Below, piece by piece: positions 15,286 through 23,247 of a stretch of 34,672 bases of DNA. Every line of letters begins with the position of its first letter. Within the stretch, counting starts at the first letter, position 1. Below the pieces are notes generated by a model. The model saw only the letters and a program-made list of their open reading frames with translations, did no database searches and had not been told where the DNA came from. The stretch spans positions 1 to 34,672 of the forward strand of contig CAIMEB010000291.1 in assembly GCA_903839855.1 (NCBI GenBank), given 5' to 3'. Position numbers and translations under genes: made by a program. The stretch comes from an uncultured Methylococcaceae bacterium (GTDB taxonomy: Bacteria > Pseudomonadota > Gammaproteobacteria > Methylococcales > Methylomonadaceae).

Positions 15286-15330
15286 AAAAATCAAAAGTTA
15301 AATTAATTTTACATACGTACTTAACACCGT

Positions 15331-15390
15331 AACACACTATAGCTTGTATTTTTCGCGGACATCATTTTTCTGCATCCTGCGGATTGGATC
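15331..15390 (+). repeat. 60-bp direct repeat, copy 2
   Basis: The partner of 14036-14095, with differences only at 15336 and 15341. The sequences beyond its right end differ from copy 1, so the shared block is sharply bounded there. Confidence 0.9.
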
Positions 15391-15553
15391 GGGTGCAGGC
15401 TTCCTTCACCCAGAGCAGACGACTCGCATAGAAAACAAACTGCCCGCGTATACCGTCGGTAGCCTGCAAAAGGCACCGACTTTAAACGTGCAATATGGAA
15501 ATATCCCCCACCTGAGCATCCTTACATCCCCGGTCTAAAGAGACGAGGTTTTT
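15391..15553 (+). mobile_element. Possible IS200/IS605 (TnpB) end remnant with terminator hairpin
   Basis: This GC-richer stretch holds two folded blocks. GTCGGT-A-GCCT (15455-15464) pairs with AGGCACCGAC (15471-15480). CCCCGGTCT-AAAG-AGACGAGG (15528-15548) is an imperfect hairpin followed by five T residues. A C/G-rich hairpin with a central TCTAAAGAGA-like core and a T-run resembles the subterminal hairpin and omega-RNA region at the right end of TnpB elements. No tnpA or tnpB gene is present, so at most this is a solo end. Independently of origin, the second hairpin would work as a plus-strand terminator. Confidence 0.3.
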
Positions 15554-15814
15554 CGGACAAAATGGGTAAAAAACTAATAATTTCCGCTTTGGCTATAGCG
15601 AATGACGAGATATTATTTTGTAATATGGTAGAATTGCCCTCCATCGGAGCTCAGAATCAAAATTGTTAGATAGGACTCTCAGCCGTCAAGTAGTGTCAAC
15701 CTTGACTGATTCATGGATGTTTTGAGTTTTGGAGCAGCACGATACAGTAAAGGATACAGTGAAGTTTCCTGTATCCCATTTCTTACCTTTTTAAATTCAT
15801 ACTTTACAAATCTT
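15554..15814 (+). promoter_or_regulatory. Leader region of pfp
   Basis: A gene-free stretch before pfp. It holds a possible extended -10 (TGGTAGAAT, 15626-15634) without a clear -35. A perfect hairpin GGATACAG/CTGTATCC (15752-15776, 9-nt loop) lies 39 bp before the pfp ATG. No ribosome-binding site is visible next to that ATG, so the hairpin may influence initiation. This is weak evidence. Confidence 0.3.
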
Positions 15815-17044
15815 ATGAACAAACCCAAAAAAGTTGCAATATTAACAGCAGGCGGTTTAGCCCCCTGCTTAAACTCAGCTATCGGTAGCCTTATCGAACG
15901 TTATACTGAGATAGATCCTTCTATTGAAATTATTTGTTACCGTAGTGGTTATAAAGGTTTGCTGTTGGGTGATTATTATACCGTTACGCCTAAAATCCGT
16001 GAGAAAGCGGGTCTTTTACATCGTTTCGGTGGCTCATTGATTGGTAATAGCCGCGTAAAACTGACTAACGTTAAGGATTGCGTAAAACGTGGTTTGGTTC
16101 AGGAAGGCCAAGACCCTCAAAAAGTGGCTGCCGACCAATTAGTTAAAGATGGTGTTGATATTCTGCATACCATCGGTGGCGATGACACTAATACCGCTGC
16201 TGCCGACTTAGCTGCTTTCCTAGCGAACAATGATTACGGCTTAACAGTGATTGGCCTACCAAAAACAGTAGATAACGACGTATTCCCTATTAAGCAATCG
16301 TTAGGTGCCTGGACTGCTGCAGAGCAAGGCGCACGTTATTTCTGGAATGTGGTTGCAGAAAATAATGCGAATCCTCGTATGTTAATCGTTCATGAAGTCA
16401 TGGGACGTAGTTGTGGTTGGTTAACTGCGGCGACCGCGAAGGAATATCGTAAATTACTTGACGGTGCAGAATGGTTGCCAGAATTAGGTCTTGATCGTAA
16501 TGCCTTTGAAGTTCATGGTGTATTTATTCCAGAAATGACTATTGATATCGCAGCAGAAGCTAAACGTCTACGTGCAGTGATGGATAAATATGATGCAGTT
16601 AACATCTTCGTTTCTGAAGGTGCAGGCGTTGAGTCAATCGTTGCCGAAATGCAAGCAAAAGGCCAGGAAGTGCCACGTGATGCATTTGGTCACGTTAAAC
16701 TGGATGCCGTTAACCCTGGTAAATGGTTTGGTGAACAATTCGCAGACATGTTAGGCGCAGAAAAAACCCTGGTTCAAAAATCAGGTTACTTCGCCAGAGC
16801 AGCAGCATCAAACGTTGAAGATATCCGTTTGATCAAGTCTTGTGCTGACCTTGCTGTTGAATGTGCATTCCGTCGTGAATCAGGTGTTATCGGTCATGAT
16901 GAAGATCGTGGCAATGTTCTGCGTGCTATCGAATTCCCACGTATTAAAGGTGGAAAACCCTTTGATCTTGAGTCTCCCTGGTTTAATGACACACTAGCGG
17001 CAATTGGTCAAACTAAAGGCGATAAGGTTGAAATCGGTCATTAA
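15815..17044 (+). CDS. pfp: Pyrophosphate-dependent 6-phosphofructokinase
   Basis: A 409-residue phosphofructokinase that interconverts fructose-6-phosphate and fructose-1,6-bisphosphate in the cytosol. The motif GGDDT (121-125) has Asp where ATP-dependent enzymes have Gly (GGDGS), the hallmark of PPi use. PKTVDND (149-155) carries the catalytic Asp and the PPi-selective Lys, and MGRSCGW (196-202) and ESP-type sugar-phosphate residues follow. Reversible PPi enzymes replace ATP-PFK in RuMP-pathway methanotrophs. The frame is open 34 codons further upstream, but only the ATG at 15815 gives the family-typical start MNKPKKVAILTAGG. No Shine-Dalgarno is visible. Confidence 0.94.
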   Translation: MNKPKKVAILTAGGLAPCLNSAIGSLIERYTEIDPSIEIICYRSGYKGLLLGDYYTVTPKIREKAGLLHRFGGSLIGNSRVKLTNVKDCVKRGLVQEGQDPQKVAADQLVKDGVDILHTIGGDDTNTAAADLAAFLANNDYGLTVIGLPKTVDNDVFPIKQSLGAWTAAEQGARYFWNVVAENNANPRMLIVHEVMGRSCGWLTAATAKEYRKLLDGAEWLPELGLDRNAFEVHGVFIPEMTIDIAAEAKRLRAVMDKYDAVNIFVSEGAGVESIVAEMQAKGQEVPRDAFGHVKLDAVNPGKWFGEQFADMLGAEKTLVQKSGYFARAAASNVEDIRLIKSCADLAVECAFRRESGVIGHDEDRGNVLRAIEFPRIKGGKPFDLESPWFNDTLAAIGQTKGDKVEIGH

Positions 17045-17068
17045 GCAATAAGCTCAAAAGGCTACTTA

Positions 17069-17133
17069 CTTAAAGCGGGGCACGGTTAAGTCTTTATTAA
17101 CAACGACTTAACTTTTAGCTGTCCCGTCTTAAG
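17069..17133. repeat. Large imperfect hairpin between pfp and the dynamin-like gene
   Basis: GGTTAAGTC/GACTTAAC (17084-17092 with 17105-17112) forms a core stem. It is extended outward by CTTAAAGCGGGGCA (17069-17082) against TGTCCCGTCTTAAG (17120-17133) with a few mismatches. There is no T-run in either direction, so it is more likely a processing site, an extragenic repeat or a bidirectional structure than a standard terminator. Confidence 0.55.
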
Positions 17134-17179
17134 ACCTCTGATAGACGATTTAAAAATATTTAATAACTCTGGAACATCT

Positions 17180-19537
17180 ATGGCTACCTGGTTAGAAACT
17201 TGTCAAGAACAACTTGCGCGTTTAGAAATAACGTCTGTACTGGCTGATAAGCTTGTTAATTTGTGCAGTAAAACGACTGAAGATATTGCGCCTGAATGGC
17301 TACAAAAACTGACTGTCGAACATGCCCGTTTAAATCGTCAACTAGAACGGTTACATGCTAATCGTTTTGAGGTAGCGGTTATCGGCTTGGAAAAAGCCGG
17401 TAAGAGTGCATTATTAAACGCCTGGCTAGGACAAGAGATTCTACCTTCCGCACGAGAAAGATGTACGTTTACCAGTACCGAAATCTGGTCAGCGCAGACA
17501 GAGCAAGATCAGCTACTGTCTATTCAATACTATAGCAAGGAAGAAATTAGTACGCTACAACAGCAAAGAAAGGAGGCGCTTGAGAAAACGCTAAATGATA
17601 AAGAGCGTAAAGAAATACAAGAAGACTATGATGATACCGAAAAACATTTGAGTGCGATTCATGAGTTTACTAAACAAAAAAATGGCTATTCACAAAGCTT
17701 TATTGATATTAGTGAAGTGAGTGACCAACTCCAATCGGCGATTTTTAAGAATCGTGCACAGGCTTTAGCGATAAAGCGTATTCAACTTAAAACCATTCGC
17801 TTAAGAAGTGATCGGGATATTGTATTTCATGATGTACCGGGTTTTAACTCAGGCATTCAAATGCATTCAGATCAAGCGATTGACCGCTTAAAAGGCTGTG
17901 ATGCGATCATTTATGCTAAGGAAATGAAGCAGCCCTCAATTACCGGTCCTGAAAAAGATATTCTGGTCATTGCCGATTCTGAAGATCCTAGTATCAAAGT
18001 GTCCGATAAGATTTTTGTGGTATTAACGCAAGCGGATGCCCTGGATGATCAGATAGATTTTAAAGAAACCTTAGATAAGCATAGAAAATACTGGCCGGCT
18101 GTGCCAGAACGCCGCATGATTCCCGTTTGCGCCAGAGCTCATTTGGTTGAGTTTGGTATTCCTTCGGAAGATACCTTAAGACGGACTAAAAACGCTGACG
18201 ATCGCTTAAAGTTAAAAAAGCTAGGTATCCCTGATGGTATTGCGCTATTAAAAGACATGGTTAATCATTATATTGATCATGAAAGAGCCGAAGTCTTAAA
18301 AAAGCGCTGCGATGCCTTAGTGGCTAACATAAGACTCTACGCGGGTGATGTATTGGTTAGGCTTGAACCCATTTATGGCGAAGTCGATACCTCAGATATA
18401 GAAGAAGATGATTTACTGGGCAGTGAATTTAATCAGTGGTGGGGACGTGAATGGCAGCGTATCAAAAAAGATTTTGATGTCTGGTATGCTGAAAGTATTC
18501 AAGGCCGTAAAGAAGCGGATGCTATCGGTGCAGAGCACCAGGAATTATTAACCTTACATACGGCTTATGAAGCCAAGATAGATGATTTACTATCTAATCT
18601 GACCACTGGACAAATAGAAGAGTTAAAACGAATTTATACATCTGGCAGAACGATTTCCATGCCTGACCCACGAGAGGGTAACTATAAGATTCGTGAAGAA
18701 TTATTTAGAGAGATTCAAAAAAAGTTTGAAACAGAATTAACGGATGAGTTGGCTCAATCATTACAAGTATTGATTGACCAAATTGTTGCAAAGACACAGT
18801 CGTTACTCTGGGAAATCGACGATGTCCGTAAGTCTTTACTGAATACCGATGAAAGCGTTGAGCAAGCGCGTATCCGACATGGTTTTCAAGTGCTGTTCTT
18901 ACGATTTGGACGAGTTGCAGTCGAAGCCTTTATCGCTAAACCGTTACAGGCACGGGAACGGTTGTTGAATGAACGCTCGGCTGAGATCAGAACATTAGAA
19001 GCCTTTTATCAGGGCGTGGATGTAAATAAACAGGATGTGACGCATTATTTACGCTATGGCTTATGGGCGAATCATGTTAAACAGGCACCGATTGCTGCGA
19101 TTGGCAGAAATGTTAAAGCAGCTGTTAAAGCCTCAATCGGTCAGGACGTTGTTCAAGCACAAGCACCGATCACAACTCAAAGTAAAAAAGTAGTAGAAGA
19201 GCCAGAAAGATTGCCAGAACCGATTAACTTTGAGCAGGTTGTTGAGGAAATTAATAGCGACTTGATCGCTTTAAAAGATTATCTTAAAAACAGTGTCTTT
19301 TATGCCGCTGGCTTTGTAACGTATTGTAATCAGGAATTAGAGCGTATTCGTAATCGTTTTAAAGAAATGGAAGATAATGACCGGCAGTGGATTGGACTGG
19401 TGCGTACCGCCGTTAAGTACGAGAAGAATTCAAAAATCCCTTATAGTATCGCGCACTCTCGACGTGATTTTAGAATGCGTAGAGAAATAGCCATAGAGCT
19501 TAAAGAAGTCAGAGAAACCTATTCACAAGTGTATTGA
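17180..19537 (+). CDS. Bacterial dynamin-like GTPase
   Basis: A 785-residue dynamin-superfamily protein. The GTPase domain shows G1 GLEKAGKS (69-76), G2 with T98/T100 in CTFTSTE, G3 DVPGF (218-222) and a G4 variant TQAD (283-286) instead of NKxD, as common in bacterial dynamins. An insert of about 100 residues between G2 and G3 is strongly charged and coiled-coil-like (about 122-165). A long helical stalk follows (about 370-780) with no clear transmembrane helix, so membrane binding would be through a paddle or a partner. Bacterial dynamins remodel or protect membranes, and some act in phage defence. It stands alone between pfp and a 2OG oxygenase, so its job here is open. The ribosome-binding site is weak. 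Confidence 0.85.
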   Translation: MATWLETCQEQLARLEITSVLADKLVNLCSKTTEDIAPEWLQKLTVEHARLNRQLERLHANRFEVAVIGLEKAGKSALLNAWLGQEILPSARERCTFTSTEIWSAQTEQDQLLSIQYYSKEEISTLQQQRKEALEKTLNDKERKEIQEDYDDTEKHLSAIHEFTKQKNGYSQSFIDISEVSDQLQSAIFKNRAQALAIKRIQLKTIRLRSDRDIVFHDVPGFNSGIQMHSDQAIDRLKGCDAIIYAKEMKQPSITGPEKDILVIADSEDPSIKVSDKIFVVLTQADALDDQIDFKETLDKHRKYWPAVPERRMIPVCARAHLVEFGIPSEDTLRRTKNADDRLKLKKLGIPDGIALLKDMVNHYIDHERAEVLKKRCDALVANIRLYAGDVLVRLEPIYGEVDTSDIEEDDLLGSEFNQWWGREWQRIKKDFDVWYAESIQGRKEADAIGAEHQELLTLHTAYEAKIDDLLSNLTTGQIEELKRIYTSGRTISMPDPREGNYKIREELFREIQKKFETELTDELAQSLQVLIDQIVAKTQSLLWEIDDVRKSLLNTDESVEQARIRHGFQVLFLRFGRVAVEAFIAKPLQARERLLNERSAEIRTLEAFYQGVDVNKQDVTHYLRYGLWANHVKQAPIAAIGRNVKAAVKASIGQDVVQAQAPITTQSKKVVEEPERLPEPINFEQVVEEINSDLIALKDYLKNSVFYAAGFVTYCNQELERIRNRFKEMEDNDRQWIGLVRTAVKYEKNSKIPYSIAHSRRDFRMRREIAIELKEVRETYSQVY

Positions 19538-19706
19538 GCTGTTACAAAGGCTAGTGGATGTCAGTAGTGTCCATACACGCTGGCACCGCCTCTATAAAAT
19601 ACTACTTATTGATATCGCGTATCCAAATTAGGCGTTTTGATATTAAATCTTAAGAATTTCTAAATTAATACACTGTCCGCATATTACTTATGCAGGAGTT
19701 TAGTCG

Positions 19707-20636
19707 TTGCTCTCGCAGCCGCACCACCACGATAATCCGTTCCCCTTTTTTTATGTTAATTCTGCATTTTCTAAGGAGCAGTGTACTGCGCTTGAGGGTT
19801 TATTTTTTCTAGACGGTGAATGGCAGCATCGGGATGGTGCTTTTTATCGATGTTCTCTTCGGGACGTTACCGAAAATATTCCAGTATCGTTTCAGATGGA
19901 AGTACTCGGTAGAATGCGCGAGATAACCGGATTGCCACTCACGAATCGTGTGTTAGTCACGGCTCAACGAATGCTACCAGGACAAGTCATTGGTATACAC
20001 AGCGACCGGCCACTATTGGGCTATGAACTTGTTCGTCTGGTCGTGCAACTTAATAAGGAATGGCAAACTGATCATGGCGGTGTTTTGGAATTATTCTCAT
20101 CGCCGGCGAGTGAAGTCATTTTCAGTGTTAATCCTGAATATAACAAAGCCTTTGGCTTTATACTTCACGTCGATTCATATCATGGCGTCACTGAGGTTAC
20201 TCAACCGAGACAATCACTGGTCTTTAATTTCTGGCATGCGGCAAATACACCAGAACTTGCTGCACACGTTCAGGACTTGTTTACCAACGTTAAATTCTCC
20301 GAGTTGCCGACAGCACTCGATGCTGTTGCTTCGGCTACAGAATTGAGTCTACCCGAAGATACTACATTACTTGCTGGCACAGCAGCAGTTGCATTGCATC
20401 GCTGGGGTTATGATGAGACAACCATTGAAGCTGGGTATTTGCACAGTGCCGGTCTTTCTATCTGTGATTCTAATGATGCTGAGACTTATGCCGCAGTGCT
20501 CCTGGCGAATTGGGTTGCATTTTTGTATCGAGATTCGTTTGATCTGTCACGGTGGAAAATCTTGCGTCGCGAACTTGAAGGAATAGACGTTTTTACACGC
20601 CTGAAGTCCACCTGGCAGCTTTGTCTGCCAGATTAG
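19707..20636 (+). CDS. 2OG-Fe(II) oxygenase
   Basis: A 309-residue protein whose first about 180 residues form a prolyl-4-hydroxylase-like double-stranded beta-helix. It shows the iron ligands H98-x-D100 (GIHSDRP) and H159 (SYHGVTEV) and the 2-oxoglutarate-binding R168 (QPRQSLVFNFW). The C-terminal about 120 residues are helical and unassigned. It should hydroxylate or desaturate a protein, peptide or small molecule. Similar oxygenases serve cyclophane-type RiPP clusters, but no radical SAM partner or precursor peptide was seen nearby. The TTG start is supported by AGGAG nine bases before it and no nearby ATG with better context. Confidence 0.82.
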   Translation: MLSQPHHHDNPFPFFYVNSAFSKEQCTALEGLFFLDGEWQHRDGAFYRCSLRDVTENIPVSFQMEVLGRMREITGLPLTNRVLVTAQRMLPGQVIGIHSDRPLLGYELVRLVVQLNKEWQTDHGGVLELFSSPASEVIFSVNPEYNKAFGFILHVDSYHGVTEVTQPRQSLVFNFWHAANTPELAAHVQDLFTNVKFSELPTALDAVASATELSLPEDTTLLAGTAAVALHRWGYDETTIEAGYLHSAGLSICDSNDAETYAAVLLANWVAFLYRDSFDLSRWKILRRELEGIDVFTRLKSTWQLCLPD

Positions 20637-20707
20637 TTTTCACTGCAAATGCGAGTATATTGTTAATTTTGCTTATAAGTACTATTAACAGCTTGATCCT
20701 GTAAAAC

Positions 20708-21772
20708 CTATTCTTGCAACCGCATAACAGCAAAAACGGTCAAGGTTAACACGATTAAACTAGGCATGAAGGCCATCAGTGGTGGACTTAAGTTATAAAT
20801 CAAACCCAGATGACCAATAATTTTATCGATGATATTAAAGCTCATACCGATCACAATCCCTACCATCATCCGTTCGCCAACACTGACACCCCGTTTAACA
20901 CCTATAACAAAAGGTGTTGATAACAGCAGCATAATAAATGTAACCAAAGGATTAACAATACGTCCCCATAATGCTAATTCAAACGTATGAGACTCTTGAT
21001 GGTTTTGCTTTAAGAAACTAACGTAATCCGCCAAATCGTATAACGATAGATTATTCGGTGTTACGGCGATAATTTTTAGCAAATTAGGTGCAATCGTTGA
21101 AGTCCATAATTGGCTGTCCAGTGAACTTGCCTTAGTTTGTCGAGTTGAAATATCAGACTGCTCAATATGATCCATACGCCATTGATGATCGCCTATAAAG
21201 ACAGCTTGATCGGCATGTTGTACCCGACGCAAATGTGACCCATCAACTTCATAAATCCTCAAATCGGCCAAATGACCATCATCAATCACTTGGCGAACAT
21301 TAATAAATAAATTACCTTCACGTAACCACAACCCATATTTCGCATTTATATGAATTTGTTCATTTTGAGCTGAAAGCCTGAGTGTTTGAGCCATTTTTTG
21401 GGTAACAGGTGCAACAAATTCACCAACAAGTAACGATATAATCACCAAAACACTGCCTGCGATCATCACCGCTCGAATAATACCAAATACCGACAAGCCC
21501 GCCGCACGCATGGCAATCAGTTCACGATTGTTACCCATAGCACCCAGTATAAAAAGACTGCCTAATAAAGCTGATGCAGGGACTAATTCATAGAACACAC
21601 TTGGAGAAGTCAGCGCAACATAAGAGATTATTTGCTTTAAGCCATACCCTGCGCTGATATCTTTTAACTCATCACTAAAAGTAAACAGGTCAAACAGCGT
21701 CAATAAAAATAGCAATGCGACAAAAGAACCTTTTAAAACTTCTTTAGCAATATAAAGGGTTAATACTCGCAC
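20708..21772 (-). CDS. lptG: LPS export permease LptG
   Basis: A 354-residue inner-membrane permease of the LptF/LptG (YjgP/YjgQ) family with three N-terminal and three C-terminal membrane helices flanking a periplasmic beta-jellyroll. The start RVLTLYIAKEVLKG, ALLGSLFILGAMGNNRELIAMRAAG (residues about 62-86) and RIVNPLVTFIMLLLSTPFV are family hallmarks. With LptB2, LptF and LptC it extracts lipopolysaccharide from the inner membrane. It starts at a GTG immediately after the lptF TAA, with AAGGAGG inside the end of lptF as its ribosome-binding site, so translation is coupled. Confidence 0.95.
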   Translation of the reverse strand: MRVLTLYIAKEVLKGSFVALLFLLTLFDLFTFSDELKDISAGYGLKQIISYVALTSPSVFYELVPASALLGSLFILGAMGNNRELIAMRAAGLSVFGIIRAVMIAGSVLVIISLLVGEFVAPVTQKMAQTLRLSAQNEQIHINAKYGLWLREGNLFINVRQVIDDGHLADLRIYEVDGSHLRRVQHADQAVFIGDHQWRMDHIEQSDISTRQTKASSLDSQLWTSTIAPNLLKIIAVTPNNLSLYDLADYVSFLKQNHQESHTFELALWGRIVNPLVTFIMLLLSTPFVIGVKRGVSVGERMMVGIVIGMSFNIIDKIIGHLGLIYNLSPPLMAFMPSLIVLTLTVFAVMRLQE

Positions 21773-22843
21773 TTAAAACGCCTCCTTCCCTGCCGCCCTC
21801 AATAACAACCATTTCCAGCCATACAAACGCCCTAATAATATCACCCCAACGATTAACAACAACACATTAACACCTATACCACCTAACCAAGGTGGAATGG
21901 TTTGATTGATAACCCAGCCCTCACTCGCACGCAGCAGATTTCCATAGGTAAAATAGATTAAAAACCCTAAAAATACATTGCCATACACGCCCCCCCTCGG
22001 TGAGATTTGTGCCAAGGGCACAGCAATAAAACTTAATAACAGTAGACCTAAGGGAGTTGAAAGTCGGTGCTGTAATTCAGCAATGTAAACATTATCTTCA
22101 GATCCCCACAGCAATCCAACGTCAACTGATTGTCTGTGAATGATGTTAGCAGTTGCCTTAGCATCTACCCTGACTGCATACTCATCAAATTGTTCAATCA
22201 CGTAATTTAATGACCCCGGCAGTCCTTTAACTTGTTCCCCTTGTTTAAAAATCAGATAGCGCCCATCAGACAAATCCCTAAACTGAGCAGATTCAGCATT
22301 AATAACTGCCATATCACCGTGCTGACTGTTTTGTACAAATACATTGTACATATTTCCCTCTGCATCAATTTTTTCCACATAAAAAATGAGATCGCCTTGA
22401 CTAAATTCAGTAAATTTTCCTTCAGCAATGCCTCTTTGATCAGCCGATGCTTCACCTTGCTGCATTAAGTGATCCACTTGTGATTCTGCCCAAGGCGCGA
22501 CATAAAGAGATAAACCAGCGGCCAATAGGCTCAAAGGTAAAACCAATACACATAAAGCCCGATAAAGTGTTCCAGCCCCCCCACCCGCTGAAGAAATTCC
22601 AGTCATTTCATGGTCTCTGTACATTCGCCCCATCACCATTAACACGGCCATGAATAAAGCAACGGGTAAAAATTCTACTGCGGCAACAATTGTCTTTAAG
22701 CCTAAAATACTGAGCAACGTATCGTTGGACACTTGACCTGAAATCGCATCATCAAGAATTCTAATAAATTTTCGACTTACAATAATAACAACGATCACTA
22801 CCAATACTGACAACACAGTCATGAATAAATCTTTTACGATCAT
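21773..22843 (-). CDS. lptF: LPS export permease LptF
   Basis: A 356-residue partner of LptG with the same six-helix plus jellyroll design. MIVKDLFMTVLSVLVV, RKFIRILDDAISGQVS, PVALFMAVLMVMGRMYRDHEM and the late HRLSTPLGLLLLSFIAVPLAQ are typical LptF segments. I place the start at the ATG 22843 because LptF proteins normally begin at this helix. A TTG at 22909, preceded by an AAGGGGGG-like ribosome-binding site, would add 22 mostly basic residues and cannot be excluded. It is the first gene of an lptF-lptG operon, standing apart from lptA-C. Confidence 0.93.
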   Translation of the reverse strand: MIVKDLFMTVLSVLVVIVVIIVSRKFIRILDDAISGQVSNDTLLSILGLKTIVAAVEFLPVALFMAVLMVMGRMYRDHEMTGISSAGGGAGTLYRALCVLVLPLSLLAAGLSLYVAPWAESQVDHLMQQGEASADQRGIAEGKFTEFSQGDLIFYVEKIDAEGNMYNVFVQNSQHGDMAVINAESAQFRDLSDGRYLIFKQGEQVKGLPGSLNYVIEQFDEYAVRVDAKATANIIHRQSVDVGLLWGSEDNVYIAELQHRLSTPLGLLLLSFIAVPLAQISPRGGVYGNVFLGFLIYFTYGNLLRASEGWVINQTIPPWLGGIGVNVLLLIVGVILLGRLYGWKWLLLRAAGKEAF

Positions 22844-23182
22844 TTTATCCAGGACTGTTATCAATTTACGTGGTCTTATTTTATAACCTTTTGGCCAATC
22901 AGCGTCCAAGCGCCCCCCTTACTGATGTATTAAGTCAATTGATTTTATATGTCGTTATCGAACCTTATATCTACTTAAAGATTTTATCACAACCCTAAAA
23001 AGCAAAACTGGCTCGTTCAGATACTTTCATTGACTGTTTTTGGAAACTAATGCCTACGTCACGGTGCAAATAAACCGGCTACAGGTTCTTTTACACCAGT
23101 CACTACCCTTAAAAACTCAGCTTAAATATCAATAACTTTAATCTATGATAATGAAATCAGTATATTATAAACAATACTTTTA

Positions 23183-23199
23183 TTGGCATAATAATTGCT
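23183..23199 (+). promoter_or_regulatory. Candidate sigma-54 promoter of the SulP-hyf operon
   Basis: TTGGCATAATAATTGCT has GG (23185-23186) and GC (23197-23198) exactly ten bases apart and fits TTGGCA-N6-TTGC. It lies about 50 bp before the SulP start. No TGT-N10-ACA NifA site was found in the gene-free stretch 22910-23247, so another enhancer-binding protein would be needed. I saw nothing else in that stretch. Confidence 0.6.
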
Positions 23200-23247
23200 T
23201 TTTAAATATATTATTTATAAATACTACTGTCATAACCGAGGATTTTT

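Noticed and set aside
15137-15337. Minus-strand ORF of 66 codons upstream of yefM
   Set aside because: It covers the candidate yefM operator and promoter, has no ribosome-binding site and a non-protein-like composition.
15713-15814. Longer start for Pfp
   Set aside because: The extra 34 residues are not family-like and cover the leader hairpin. The family N-terminus is MNKPKKVAIL.
22910-23247. NifA sites upstream of the SulP gene
   Set aside because: No TGT-N10-ACA match was found, so nif control of this operon is not supported.
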